64,000 nt of DNA from Chitinophaga sp. sic0106 (GTDB lineage: Bacteria > Bacteroidota > Bacteroidia > Chitinophagales > Chitinophagaceae), in assembly GCF_019219075.1 (NCBI RefSeq), contig NZ_JAHUWJ010000003.1, positions 434,001 to 498,000 on the forward strand, read 5' to 3'. The notes under the pieces were generated by a model. The model was not told where the DNA came from. It saw only the letters and a program-made list of their open reading frames with translations, and made no database searches. The position numbers and the translations under genes were made by a program. Shown piece by piece: positions 23,993-32,546 of this stretch (position 1 is the first letter of the stretch; each line of letters starts with the position of its first letter).

Positions 23993-24850
23993 TTAATTCT
24001 TAAAAACGATATCGGCCAGGGCCTGTGCTTTGCGCAGGGCTGCGTGGTCCAGCTGCAATGGGGCCTGGTGCTGTTCACAAAAAGCGATCAGGTTTTCCGT
24101 GGCCAGGTTGCCCACCAGCTCATCTTTGGCCATAGGGCAGCCACCAATACCTTTCAGCGCGCTGTCGAACCGCCGGCAGCCATGTTCCCAGGCTGCCATT
24201 ACTTTTTCCTGCCAGTTGTTGGGCGCCGCATGAAAGTGAGCGCCAATCTCCACCTGGGGATAAGCCGGAATGAGGTGGCTAAACAGGTTGCGGATGGCCA
24301 CCGGATCTGCAACGCCTACGGTATCGGCCAGTGAAATGGTGGTGATCTCCATCTTCACCATTTCTTCGACCCAGCGCAGCACTATTTCCGGACTATAGGC
24401 GTCCCCGTAAGGATTGCCGAAGCCCATGGAAATATACACGACCAGCTCTTTTTTATTCTTAATACAGAGCTCCTGGATGGTTTGCACCTGCTCCAGGGAC
24501 TCTGCAATAGTTTTATTGGTATTTCTCAGCTGAAAGGTTTCAGATACAGAGAAGGGAAAGCCCAGGTAACTGATTTCATCGAATATCACTGCTTCCTCCG
24601 CTCCTCTTACATTGGCAACAATAGCCAGCAGCTTACTTTTAGAGCCGGAAAGATCCAGTTGCGGCAATACCTTTGCGGTATCCGCCATCTGCGGAATCGC
24701 TTTCGGCGATACAAAGCTGCCGAAATCGATCGTATCAAAGCCTACTTTGAGGAGGGCATTGAGGTACTCCACTTTTTCTTCCGTGCTGATGATCCGGTGC
24801 CATCCTTGCATGGCATCTCTGGGACATTCTATCAGTTTAAGCATATGCAT
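23993..24850 (-). CDS. Hydroxymethylglutaryl-CoA lyase-like protein
   Basis: A 285-residue TIM-barrel enzyme of the HMGL-like (DRE-TIM) family. The N-terminal metal/substrate block is ECPRDAMQGW (Arg and Asp as in the DRE motif), the C-terminal metal His pair is GAHFHAAP (about 205-212), and the flexible catalytic Cys loop is GIGGCPMA (about 237-244). HMG-CoA lyase splits HMG-CoA to acetyl-CoA and acetoacetate in leucine and ketone-body catabolism. ATG 24850 or ATG 24844 could be the start. Third gene of the NUDIX-rlmB-lyase-GSCFA operon, 27 bases after rlmB. Confidence 0.88.
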   Translation of the reverse strand: MHMLKLIECPRDAMQGWHRIISTEEKVEYLNALLKVGFDTIDFGSFVSPKAIPQMADTAKVLPQLDLSGSKSKLLAIVANVRGAEEAVIFDEISYLGFPFSVSETFQLRNTNKTIAESLEQVQTIQELCIKNKKELVVYISMGFGNPYGDAYSPEIVLRWVEEMVKMEITTISLADTVGVADPVAIRNLFSHLIPAYPQVEIGAHFHAAPNNWQEKVMAAWEHGCRRFDSALKGIGGCPMAKDELVGNLATENLIAFCEQHQAPLQLDHAALRKAQALADIVFKN

Positions 24851-24877
24851 AGTTTGGAATAAGCAGATAAGATCCGG

Positions 24878-25648
24878 TTACATCCGCTGCTTCATGGCTT
24901 CGTACAGGATGATGCCTGCGGCAACGGATACGTTGAATGATTCAAACTTACCGGCCATCGGGATGCGGAACAGTACATCGGATGCTTTACGCAGGGCCGG
25001 GAATACGCCTTTATCCTCAGAGCCCATGATAATGGCCACCGGTTCGGTAAGGTCGCATTCATGCAGTACGGCCTCGGTTTCCATTTCGCTGGTCATCACT
25101 TTGATACCGTTGAGATGCAGGGTATCAATGGCTTTGAGCAAACTGTTTACACGGCATACTGCAATGCGTTCCAGGGCGCCGGCAGAGGATTTCATGGCTT
25201 CTTCGTTGAGAGCAGCCACGCCTTTGTCGGGGATGATGATGGCCTGGGCACCGCAACACACTGCACTACGGGCAATGGCGCCGATATTACGAACATCCGT
25301 AATACCATCCAGGAGGAGGAACAATGGTGTTTGTCCCTGTTCAGTTACGTGAGAAATAACATCCTGCAAATCCAGGTAGGTAACATTACCGGCCAGGGCG
25401 ATAACACCCTGGTGATTAGCCTGGGTAAACCCGTTGAGCTTTTCCACCGGTACCAGGTTTACAGGTATATTGTAAGATTGTGCCGCTTCTTTGATCTGTG
25501 GGATAATGTCTCCCGTAGCACTGCGGAGCATGAATATACGTTCGATAGGCTTGCCACTGTTGATAGCTTCTATAACAGGCTGACGGCCTATAATCAGCGA
25601 GGACTGCTTCGGACGCGGGCTCGTGTGCTTCTTAAATTTCCTTTCCAT
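24878..25648 (-). CDS. rlmB: 23S rRNA (guanosine-2'-O-)-methyltransferase RlmB
   Basis: A 256-residue SPOUT-class methyltransferase. An L30e-like substrate-binding domain (about 14-88, IIGRQPVIEAINSGKPIERI) is joined to the knotted catalytic domain with LLLDGITDVRNIGAIARSA (motif 1, Asn and Arg), IMGSEDKGV (motif 2) and FNVSVAAGIILYE (motif 3). RlmB methylates G2251 in the peptidyl-transferase P loop of 23S rRNA. The start is the ATG at 25648; a GTG two codons upstream is possible. The basic N-terminus (MERKFKKHTSPRPKQ) fits an RNA-binding enzyme. Confidence 0.92.
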   Translation of the reverse strand: MERKFKKHTSPRPKQSSLIIGRQPVIEAINSGKPIERIFMLRSATGDIIPQIKEAAQSYNIPVNLVPVEKLNGFTQANHQGVIALAGNVTYLDLQDVISHVTEQGQTPLFLLLDGITDVRNIGAIARSAVCCGAQAIIIPDKGVAALNEEAMKSSAGALERIAVCRVNSLLKAIDTLHLNGIKVMTSEMETEAVLHECDLTEPVAIIMGSEDKGVFPALRKASDVLFRIPMAGKFESFNVSVAAGIILYEAMKQRM

Positions 25649-25684
25649 TGCCACAAAGATACTAGTCCTTTGGGAAATAGCGAT

Positions 25685-26236
25685 CTAATACCCCAGGAGT
25701 CGCAGCTTCATTCGCTGGATAGCCGCTACGGATATGGAATCCGTGATTTCCATGTCCTGCACCATCCGGTAGGCTTCCTCAAAAGGCACCTTCCGTACGG
25801 TGAGCTGTTCGGTTTCTTCCGGTTCCGACTCCCCCTGGTGCAGTCCTCTGGCGAGGAATACCACCGCTGTTTCGTCGGTGACAGAGTTGGAGGTATCAAT
25901 GCGGGTAAGCAGCTCCCACTCCGAGGCTACGAGGCCTGTTTCCTCCAGTAATTCACGCTTGGCGGCATCCAGCGGGTCCTCGTCCAGCGCTCCGCCGCCC
26001 TCCGGCAGCTCCCAGCTGAAGCGGTTCAGCGGAAAACGAAACTGCCCTACCAGGTAGGTATTCATCTCCTCATCCAAAGCTAATACCCCAATGGCCACAT
26101 TTTTAAAATGCACGACACCATAGATACCTGGATTGCCGGCGGGATTCAGCCCTTCGTTATGTGTGATCCTGATCCAGTTATTTTCGTACTTCGTTTCACT
26201 GGAATGTATTTTCCAGGGATTCTGATGCTTATCCAT
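25685..26236 (-). CDS. NUDIX hydrolase, ADP-ribose pyrophosphatase-like
   Basis: A 183-residue NUDIX protein. The NUDIX box is visible from about residue 80: a Gly followed by five or so residues, then DPLDAAKRELLEETGLVASEW with the REx2EE core that binds Mg. The preceding FRFPLNRFSWELPEGG is characteristic of ADP-ribose/nucleoside-diphosphate-sugar pyrophosphatases, and GxxxE-type dimer elements follow. It would hydrolyse a nucleoside diphosphate linked to another moiety, releasing AMP from ADP-ribose if this subgroup is right. It is the first gene of the four-gene operon; rlmB follows after 36 bases. Confidence 0.88.
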   Translation of the reverse strand: MDKHQNPWKIHSSETKYENNWIRITHNEGLNPAGNPGIYGVVHFKNVAIGVLALDEEMNTYLVGQFRFPLNRFSWELPEGGGALDEDPLDAAKRELLEETGLVASEWELLTRIDTSNSVTDETAVVFLARGLHQGESEPEETEQLTVRKVPFEEAYRMVQDMEITDSISVAAIQRMKLRLLGY

Positions 26237-26265
26237 CCTGTAAATGTAAAATGAAAAATCAACGA

Positions 26266-26706
26266 TTAAACGGACAGATAGTAGTAATAGAAATCGGTAT
26301 CTTTCTTAAATCCTTTTTCTTCGTACAGCCGCTGTGCGGTTTCATTTGTCACCTCCGTTTGTAACGCTACATATCCTGCTTCCGTATCTATGGCCAGCTG
26401 GCGGGCAGCATCCACGAGCATACCACCGGCTCCTTTGCCACGATGGGCTTCCAGGACAAATAAATCGTTGAGCACCCACGCACGTTTCATGCCAAGAGAG
26501 GTGAAAATCGGATAAAGCTGCATAAAACCTATGATTTCGTCCGATTCCAACGCCACGTAAATACGGCTCTCCCCTTTTTCCATACGCTCGGAAATGAATT
26601 TCAGCGCCCCTTCAAAATCAGGTGCCGCCTTGTAAAAAGAACGGTAAGTATCGAATAATACAGCCACTTCATTGAGGTGCAAAGTGCTTGCCTGGATGAT
26701 TTCCAT
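26266..26706 (-). CDS. GNAT family N-acetyltransferase
   Basis: A 146-residue GNAT-fold acetyltransferase. The acetyl-CoA pyrophosphate loop is seen in LFVLEAHRGKGAGGMLVDAA (R/QxxGxG/A) near residue 80-97, and the C-terminal beta-bulge/Tyr motif in NETAQRLYEEKGFKKD. The layout matches diamine acetyltransferase-like or general small-molecule GNATs; substrate unknown. The start is the ATG at 26704-26706; an in-frame TTG 24 bases upstream is less likely. It lies 29 bases upstream of the NUDIX operon on the same strand and may be its first gene. Confidence 0.85.
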   Translation of the reverse strand: MEIIQASTLHLNEVAVLFDTYRSFYKAAPDFEGALKFISERMEKGESRIYVALESDEIIGFMQLYPIFTSLGMKRAWVLNDLFVLEAHRGKGAGGMLVDAARQLAIDTEAGYVALQTEVTNETAQRLYEEKGFKKDTDFYYYYLSV

Positions 26707-26747
26707 TTGAATAGTTTTAATAGTACTCAAGTTAACCCCTTTTCCTT

Positions 26748-26796
26748 AAAAAAATAGTTCAGATGCCTGATCCGGTAAAAACCGGGGCGGCATCTG
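26748..26796 (-). terminator. Terminator of the DMT transporter gene
   Basis: On the minus strand, CAGATGCC and GGCATCTG enclose an inner CCGG-containing stem and are followed by AACTA and seven T. It separates the transporter gene from the GNAT gene. Confidence 0.8.
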
Positions 26797-26840
26797 ACTA
26801 TACTTCTACCTTAAAATTTTTCGTATATAGGTAGACGTTA

Positions 26841-27755
26841 TTATTCCGTTACCATCACCTGCTTGTTTTTAGCCACTGCGCCGTTTACCAGGTATACCCC
26901 TGCCAGCGTGATCAGCGTGCCGATCCCCATCATCCAGGTCAGACTCTCCTTCAGCCAGATCCATCCCAGCAGCACCGCCACAATAGGGTTGATGTATGCA
27001 TACACAGATGCCAGTGAAGTAGGCATATTATTTAACACATACACATAGGCGCCGTATGCCAGCAGGGAACCAAACAATATCAGGTACAACAGGCTCTCCC
27101 AGAGTTCGGCAGGGAAGCTGGCAAAATGCAGCGGCTCTCCCATAATCAGGGTCGACACCAGCAGCATCACCCCCCCGCTAAACAACATCTGATACCCTGC
27201 CCCGTACAGGAAATTTATATCGAGCGCCCACTTGGCCGTGAGCACAGAACCCAGCGCCCAACATAAAGAAGCGAATACACACAAGAGGATACCAAAGCGG
27301 AAATCCGGATTCATCATGCTCGGCAGGTAATTATAAAATATGGCAGCCACACCGGCGAAACCCAGGAAGAGCCCCGCACAAAGCTGGGTGCTGAGTCGCG
27401 TGCGCTGCACCAGGATAAAGCTGAAGAGCGTGATCCAGATCGGCACCGTAGCACTGATAATTGCGCCCAGCCCACTGGGTATGTATTTCATGGACCAGGT
27501 CATTAATCCGTTACTCCCCACCAGCATCAGTAAGGAAATCATGAACAGCTTGCCTAATACGGCGCGGTTAGGAATGGCATTACCACGCAACAGGAAAATA
27601 GAAACGAGTATAAATCCTGCGGTCCCTTGCCGCAAGCCCGACAGGCTAATGCCATGCAGATAACGGACGCCAATGCTGGAAGCCATATAGGTGGTGCCCC
27701 AGAAAATACTAACGATGGCCAGTGCCAGGTACCCAATGGGTGTTGCTTTACGCAT
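26841..27755 (-). CDS. EamA/DMT superfamily transporter
   Basis: A 304-residue inner-membrane protein with ten predicted spans made of two EamA repeats (first near residues 8-140, second near 155-295). Typical repeat signatures include FWGTTYMASSIGVRY near the start and PIVAVLLGWIWLKESLTWMM in the second repeat. Members export amino acids, nucleosides or other metabolites. The start is the ATG at 27753-27755, five bases after the stop of the decarboxylase gene upstream; another ATG at 27800 would overlap that gene by 40 bases. The tight coupling to a decarboxylase suggests the transporter could export the amine product or its precursor (inference). Confidence 0.88.
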   Translation of the reverse strand: MRKATPIGYLALAIVSIFWGTTYMASSIGVRYLHGISLSGLRQGTAGFILVSIFLLRGNAIPNRAVLGKLFMISLLMLVGSNGLMTWSMKYIPSGLGAIISATVPIWITLFSFILVQRTRLSTQLCAGLFLGFAGVAAIFYNYLPSMMNPDFRFGILLCVFASLCWALGSVLTAKWALDINFLYGAGYQMLFSGGVMLLVSTLIMGEPLHFASFPAELWESLLYLILFGSLLAYGAYVYVLNNMPTSLASVYAYINPIVAVLLGWIWLKESLTWMMGIGTLITLAGVYLVNGAVAKNKQVMVTE

Positions 27756-27760
27756 GGTAG

Positions 27761-29155
27761 CTAATATATAGTGGTTAACAGTTGCTGCATGGTTTCCCAT
27801 ACCAGCGTTACATCTTCAGCGGTAGTACGCCAGTTGACCAAAGCTGCACGGATAGCGGGCTGCCCCTGGTACCGCGTTTTAGTCATGTATACTACGCCGC
27901 TGGCATTCAGTGCCTGTAATAAAGCATCTACTTTGGCTGCCTGCGCGGCAGCTTCCACATCTACCGTAAAACACACCACACATAAACGCACCGGCGACAG
28001 TAGCTTCAGCCGCGCATCCGAGGCAATGAGCGTTCCCAATTGCCGCGCATGCTTCACATTATTTTCCACGATAGTACGGTAGCCATCCTTACCATAAGCC
28101 TGCATGGTAAACCAGGCCGACAAAGCCCTTAACCGGCGGGAGTTTTCAGGTACGTAATTGTTGTAGTGAAACTCCTCCTGCGGATCACCAAGATAAGCGG
28201 CGCCAGGATTTTGAAAAACGCTAACCTGTAACTGCGGATGACGGCAAAAAATCATGGCGGAATCATAAGGTACGTTCAGCCACTTATGTGCATCAATGGT
28301 AATGCTGTCCGCCTGCTCCCAGCCTTTTAGCAGGTGGCTGAAATCCGGACTGCAGGCAGCAAAGCCACCAAAGGCAGCATCCACATGCAACCAGAAATTA
28401 TACTTTTTCTTCAGGGCGACAATGGCTTCGATATCATCGAAATCAACAGTATTCACGGTGCCTGCATTGGCAACATATATCACCGGCTGACCGGGATTTT
28501 CCCGCAGGTAATATTCTAGTGCGTGCACCTCTACCGCTTCCCGGTTGGGAATGGCTGGTATACGCACCAGGTTATTACGGCCAATACCCAGCATGGACAA
28601 GGATTTGAGAACACTGGAATGGGGAGCTGCGGACAGGATTTTTATATTTTGGAAAGATGCCATTCCTTCTGCTGCGATATTGACACCCAGCTGCTCTCCC
28701 AGCCACTGCCGGGCAATAGCCAGCCCGGTAAAATTAGCGGTGGTAGCGCCACTCACGAAGGCGCCGAAGAAATGTTCCGGAATATTAAAGAGCGACTTCA
28801 ATTGCTGTATCGCATCTTTTTCAATTTGTAGTGCGACAGAACCGCTGCTGGAACCGTTCATATCAGTGGCGGCGGTGATCCAGTCGCCCATCAGTGCGGC
28901 TGGTGTAACACCACCGGTTACAAAGCCCCAGTAGCGGGGGCCGCTACCGGCAGCGAGACTATCACCATACATAGCGGTAAACTTTTCCAGCGTTGCAGCT
29001 GCCCCCATCCCTTGCTCAGGGAGCGTAGCAGCTGGCAGCGCAGGAATATTACGATGTGGGGCGAGTGTATTTAATCCTGCAAGATACTTACTGGTAAAGG
29101 CCTGGCTGAGGGTTAATAACTGATCTGTTGCTTGTAAATCTGCTGCTAATTTCAT
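27761..29155 (-). CDS. PLP-dependent group II decarboxylase
   Basis: A 464-residue PLP enzyme of the aromatic-L-amino-acid/tyrosine/glutamate decarboxylase family. Landmarks are SGATTANFTGLAIARQWL (about 130-147), the PLP-stacking block APHSSVLKSLSMLGIG, HVDAAFGGFAACSP (Asp binding the pyridine N) and ITIDAHKWLNVPYD with the Schiff-base Lys near residue 290. Group II enzymes convert an amino acid to its amine and CO2. The start is ATG 29155; a GTG 15 codons upstream is possible. The amino acid specificity cannot be read from the sequence. It is followed directly by the EamA transporter. Confidence 0.85.
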   Translation of the reverse strand: MKLAADLQATDQLLTLSQAFTSKYLAGLNTLAPHRNIPALPAATLPEQGMGAAATLEKFTAMYGDSLAAGSGPRYWGFVTGGVTPAALMGDWITAATDMNGSSSGSVALQIEKDAIQQLKSLFNIPEHFFGAFVSGATTANFTGLAIARQWLGEQLGVNIAAEGMASFQNIKILSAAPHSSVLKSLSMLGIGRNNLVRIPAIPNREAVEVHALEYYLRENPGQPVIYVANAGTVNTVDFDDIEAIVALKKKYNFWLHVDAAFGGFAACSPDFSHLLKGWEQADSITIDAHKWLNVPYDSAMIFCRHPQLQVSVFQNPGAAYLGDPQEEFHYNNYVPENSRRLRALSAWFTMQAYGKDGYRTIVENNVKHARQLGTLIASDARLKLLSPVRLCVVCFTVDVEAAAQAAKVDALLQALNASGVVYMTKTRYQGQPAIRAALVNWRTTAEDVTLVWETMQQLLTTIY

Positions 29156-29287
29156 GTGTGCCGGATTAAAGGTGAAGTAATCATTCGCTAATCGCAACAC
29201 AAAATTGATAAAATTCAGGATGTTAAAACAGATTCAGTTTTGTAAATTTTGTACAGATCAGATTTTTTCGTGGATGGCTTGTGGTTT

Positions 29288-29492
29288 ATCTTTTTTTCTC
29301 GCAAAGCAGCAAAGCAGGTAAGCAGCAAAGGATTGTGTTTTGTTGTTTGATGGAGATTTTTTTTCGCCGATGGCGGAAAATAATCTTGCCTCACGGAGAA
29401 AAACTTATAGGAACAAAATGCAGGCCTTTGCTGCTTACTTGCTTTGCTGCTTTGCGAGAAAAAAGATCGCTCTCCTGGCGCCGAAGGCGCCA
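29288..29492. repeat. Palindromic element, copy A, with adjoining hairpin
   Basis: An element of about 180 bp whose ends are 43-44-base inverted repeats (29288-29331 and 29425-29467) differing by one substitution and one T. The arms contain the word GCAGCAAAG repeated and begin ATCTTTTTTTCTCGCAAAGC. The centre carries a further hairpin (CGCCGATGGCG). Just outside, at 29476-29492, TGGCGCC-GAA-GGCGCCA forms another stem. Both strands spell a similar SQSSKA...FAALREK peptide, but only because the arms are inverted copies. It fills the 370-base gap between the decarboxylase and ogt genes. A related copy is at 35203-35407. Confidence 0.8.
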
Positions 29493-29524
29493 TTGCGAAC
29501 TTAAAATAATTCCCGTGATAACAT

Positions 29525-30007
29525 TTATCTCAATCCTGAAAACAGATCTCCTCTTTCATGATCCAGCAACCACCGCTTGCGCCATAATCCTCCTGCATAG
29601 CCCGTGAGTACACCGTTTGCGCCTACTACCCGGTGGCAGGGCACAATAATAGCGAGTGCATTTTTGCCGTTGGTGGTACCTACTGCGCGTATGCTCTTCA
29701 CGTTATTAATGCGTTTGGCGAGTTGGAGGTAGGTAATGGTTTGGCCATAAGGAATTTTCACCAGCTGACTCCAAACTGTATGTTGAAACACAGAACCATG
29801 TTGCGAGATGGGGAGATCGAAAGCTCTTCTGTCGCCCGCGAAATATTCAAATAGCTGCTGCGCGCATTCCAGCAGCAATGGCGGTGCTTCATGGAACTCC
29901 TCTTCCGGGTCGTTGGTAAATGATACAGACGTAATATAGGCAGTGGTGCCACTGATCAGCAGTGCTCCTACGGGGGTGTCTATACGAAGATGATACAGCG
30001 TATCCAT
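29525..30007 (-). CDS. ogt: Methylated-DNA-[protein]-cysteine S-methyltransferase
   Basis: A 160-residue suicide repair protein that takes methyl groups off O6-methylguanine (and O4-methylthymine) onto its own Cys. The active site is IVPCHRVVG near residue 125, with the helix-turn-helix and Asn hinge in VGTTNGKNALA before it and GYAGGLWRKRWLLDHE after it. The start is the ATG at 30005-30007, 7 bases after the alkA stop; the frame remains open upstream through that gene. With alkA it forms an alkylation-repair operon. The protein lacks the Ada N-terminal zinc-Cys regulatory domain, so it is an Ogt-type enzyme. Confidence 0.92.
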   Translation of the reverse strand: MDTLYHLRIDTPVGALLISGTTAYITSVSFTNDPEEEFHEAPPLLLECAQQLFEYFAGDRRAFDLPISQHGSVFQHTVWSQLVKIPYGQTITYLQLAKRINNVKSIRAVGTTNGKNALAIIVPCHRVVGANGVLTGYAGGLWRKRWLLDHERGDLFSGLR

Positions 30008-30014
30008 ATATAAT

Positions 30015-30950
30015 TTATTGGGGTAGTAATGTTCTCCACAGATAAAAGGTGGCATAGGCGGCGTATTCGCCCCATATGCCCGTGATTGCTCTCAGTTCTG
30101 CTGCGGTTGGTTTGGCTTCCAGCTGCAGGCGCCCTTTGATGGCGTTGTGCAGGCCGGCATCTTCCAGTGGCAGCGCTTCCGGAAAACGACCGTATTTCAT
30201 GAGTATATAATTGGCGGACCAGTTACCGATTCCTTTCAGTGCAAGCAATCGCTCTTTTGCCTGCTGGTAATCCATTTGGTCCAGTGCTTCCATCGAAAAA
30301 GTGCCGTTTACTATTTCCTGTGCTGTGGCAATCAGGTACCGGGCTTTGCTGCCAGAAAACTGCATGGCCGTAAGTACCTCCGGAGTAAGGGCGGCAATCA
30401 CTTCAGGGCGGGGAAACAGGTGATAGGTGTGCCCGTCCAGTGTTACACTGTAGCCGAAGTGTGTGATCAGCCGCTGACGCAGGGTATAGGCAAACGTCAG
30501 GTTGATTTGCTGCCCAATGATTGTCCAGCAGAGGGTTTCAAAGAGATCCGGGATGCCGATCAGCCGCAGCCCTTTGTATCTCTCCGGTAAACCGGCCAGC
30601 AACGGGTTTTGATCAGCATAGTTGTAAAAAGCCTGTAAGCTCCCATCCAGGTGCAGCCACCGCGTTACATAACGGGTGATGTAAGCAATGGCTTTTTCCG
30701 TCAGTACCGGCACCTCTTCCGTTAACTCAGGGAAAGAAACCGGTAACATCTCTACACTTAACTGATGACCCACAACGCCTGAAACCCTGATCAGCACAGG
30801 GATGCTATCGGCCACCACCAGCTTTTCCAGCATACCGTTGCGGATAAAATGCAGGTTCTCCTTATCCGACCGGCCAAGGAACACCAGGCATGCTGCAAAT
30901 GAAAAATTACCGGGGTCGTTGATATCCACCAAAAGCTGCTGCGACTTCAT
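30015..30950 (-). CDS. alkA: DNA-3-methyladenine glycosylase II (AlkA-like)
   Basis: A 311-residue HhH-GPD superfamily base-excision glycosylase. A beta-rich N-terminal domain (about 1-110) resembles the AlkA N domain. The helix-hairpin-helix is LLALKGIGNWSANYILMK (about 235-252), followed by the Gly/Pro/Asp region with the catalytic Asp expected in LPLEDAGL (about 262-268). It removes 3-methyladenine and other alkylated bases. It starts the alkA-ogt operon. A perfect -7 box ends seven bases before the ATG, suggesting a leaderless or nearly leaderless mRNA. It is divergent from the MocR gene. Confidence 0.92.
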   Translation of the reverse strand: MKSQQLLVDINDPGNFSFAACLVFLGRSDKENLHFIRNGMLEKLVVADSIPVLIRVSGVVGHQLSVEMLPVSFPELTEEVPVLTEKAIAYITRYVTRWLHLDGSLQAFYNYADQNPLLAGLPERYKGLRLIGIPDLFETLCWTIIGQQINLTFAYTLRQRLITHFGYSVTLDGHTYHLFPRPEVIAALTPEVLTAMQFSGSKARYLIATAQEIVNGTFSMEALDQMDYQQAKERLLALKGIGNWSANYILMKYGRFPEALPLEDAGLHNAIKGRLQLEAKPTAAELRAITGIWGEYAAYATFYLWRTLLPQ

Positions 30951-30956
30951 ATCCTA

Positions 30957-30964
30957 CAAAAATA
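30957..30964 (-). promoter_or_regulatory. -7 box of the alkA-ogt operon
   Basis: TATTTTTG on the minus strand, a perfect TAnnTTTG, only 6 bases before the alkA ATG. If used, transcription would begin at or within the first codon. It also lies in the 101-base divergent region shared with the MocR gene. Confidence 0.45.
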
Positions 30965-31051
30965 AAAAATCGGCGCACAGTTGCAAGCCCGATTATTGCG
31001 AAATAACAGATTCAATTTCCTACTTTTACACCATATCAGATACTTAGCATC

Positions 31052-32479
31052 ATGATTAAGACAGCAGAACATCTATATATCCAGGTAGCAGATAATATTG
31101 AGCAGCTGATAGAAAAAGAGGTGCTTAAAATTGGCGAAAAGCTGCCATCCGTGCGTACTTTAAGCAAGCAGCAGGGGATTAGCTTAAGTACCGCTTTCCA
31201 GGCTTATTACCATCTGGAAGCGAAGGGCCTGATTGAATCGCGGCCTAAGTCGGGCTATTACATCCGGTTTAACAGCAAGCGCATGCCGGATTTGCCTGCC
31301 AGCTGTGAGCCGGTAAAAAAGGCGGCGGAAGTAACGGTACATGAAATGGTGGCGGCCGTATTTAACCTGATGGCAGCGTCGGACATCATGAAGTTTTCCG
31401 TAGCCACACCTCCACCGGAGATATTACCTGCGGCAAAAATGGCGAAAGCGGTAGTGCAGGCGCTGCGTGAGCTGCCCAATTACGGGGTGGCCTATGATCC
31501 TTTGCAGGGAAACGTACGTCTGCGCCGGCAGCTGGCACTGTTGTCCCTCAACTGGGGCGGGGCCTATACAGAAAATGACGTGGTAACCACCAATGGCTGC
31601 GTAGAGGCGCTCACGTTATGCCTCAGTGCCGTTACCCAGCCTGGCGATACCATTGCGATCGAGAGCCCTGCCTACTATGGCGCGCTGCAACTGGCCGAAG
31701 GCCTGGGGCTGAAAGTACTGGAAGTGCCTACCCATCCGGCCACGGGAATTGATCTGGCTTATCTGGACAAAGCGATTCCCCGCCATAAGATCAAGGCCTG
31801 CCTGTTTGTGCCGAATTTCAATAACCCGATTGGGTGTTGTATGCCCGACAAGCATAAGAAGGAGCTGGTGGGTATTATAGAGAAGTATGATATCGCGTTG
31901 ATAGAGGATGATATATATGGCGATCTGTATTTTGGCAAACAGCGCCCGGCTACCTGTAAATCCTTTGACCGGAAAGGGAATGTGTTGTACTGTAGTTCGA
32001 TATCAAAATCCGTGGCGCCTGGGTTCCGCGTGGGATGGACGATACCGGGAAAGTACAAGGAAAGAATACTGCAATTAAAGCATATGCATGCGATTGCATC
32101 TCCCAGTATTACCCATGCAGCAGTAGGTAATTTTTTGGAAACGGGGCGTTATGAAAATCATCTAAGAAATCTCAGGAAGATATTACATACGCAGTGTCTG
32201 CGTTATTCCCAGGCCATCATGGAGTATTTCCCGGAGAGTGCGCGTGTGAGTCGCCCGCAGGGAGGATGTGTATTATGGATAGAACTGGAAGGGCATATCA
32301 ACACCTACGAATTGTTTCAGCAGGCGCTGAAGCACAAGATCAGTATATGTCCGGGAAGGATTTTCACGTTGCAGGATCGTTACAGCAACTGTATGCGTAT
32401 CAGTTATAGTGTGCCGTGGAGCAAGCAGGTGGATGATAGTCTGAAAACGCTGGGGAAGCTGCTTCGCAAGATGGGATAA
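31052..32479 (+). CDS. MocR-type PLP-dependent transcriptional regulator
   Basis: A 475-residue protein of the GntR/MocR family. The N-terminal winged helix (about 1-72) has LSKQQGISLSTAFQAYYHLEAKG and the wing SRPKSGYYI. The rest is a class I aminotransferase fold with FNNPIGCCMP, IEDDIYGDLYF and the PLP Lys in CSSISKSVAPGFRVGW near residue 317. MocR proteins use PLP or a PLP-amino acid adduct as effector; a few also regulate PLP synthesis. It is divergent from alkA-ogt and convergent with the dehydrogenase cluster, so its target could be the shared divergent region or a distant gene. Confidence 0.9.
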   Translation: MIKTAEHLYIQVADNIEQLIEKEVLKIGEKLPSVRTLSKQQGISLSTAFQAYYHLEAKGLIESRPKSGYYIRFNSKRMPDLPASCEPVKKAAEVTVHEMVAAVFNLMAASDIMKFSVATPPPEILPAAKMAKAVVQALRELPNYGVAYDPLQGNVRLRRQLALLSLNWGGAYTENDVVTTNGCVEALTLCLSAVTQPGDTIAIESPAYYGALQLAEGLGLKVLEVPTHPATGIDLAYLDKAIPRHKIKACLFVPNFNNPIGCCMPDKHKKELVGIIEKYDIALIEDDIYGDLYFGKQRPATCKSFDRKGNVLYCSSISKSVAPGFRVGWTIPGKYKERILQLKHMHAIASPSITHAAVGNFLETGRYENHLRNLRKILHTQCLRYSQAIMEYFPESARVSRPQGGCVLWIELEGHINTYELFQQALKHKISICPGRIFTLQDRYSNCMRISYSVPWSKQVDDSLKTLGKLLRKMG

Positions 32480-32487
32480 ACCCAAAA

Positions 32488-32522
32488 GTATTTCCCGCCA
32501 GGAAGCTACCTGCGGGAAATAC
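32488..32522. terminator. Hairpin between MocR and dehydrogenase genes
   Basis: GTATTTCCCGC and GCGGGAAATAC form an 11-bp perfect stem with a 13-base loop that contains a small inner AGG/CCT pairing. It lies between convergent genes and has no T run. Confidence 0.5.
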
Positions 32523-32546
32523 CGGGAACAATTACAACATTACAAA

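Noticed and set aside
29215..29607. Frames on both strands of the 29.3-kb element
   Set aside because: The similar peptides on both strands arise from the inverted repeat arms, not from protein selection.
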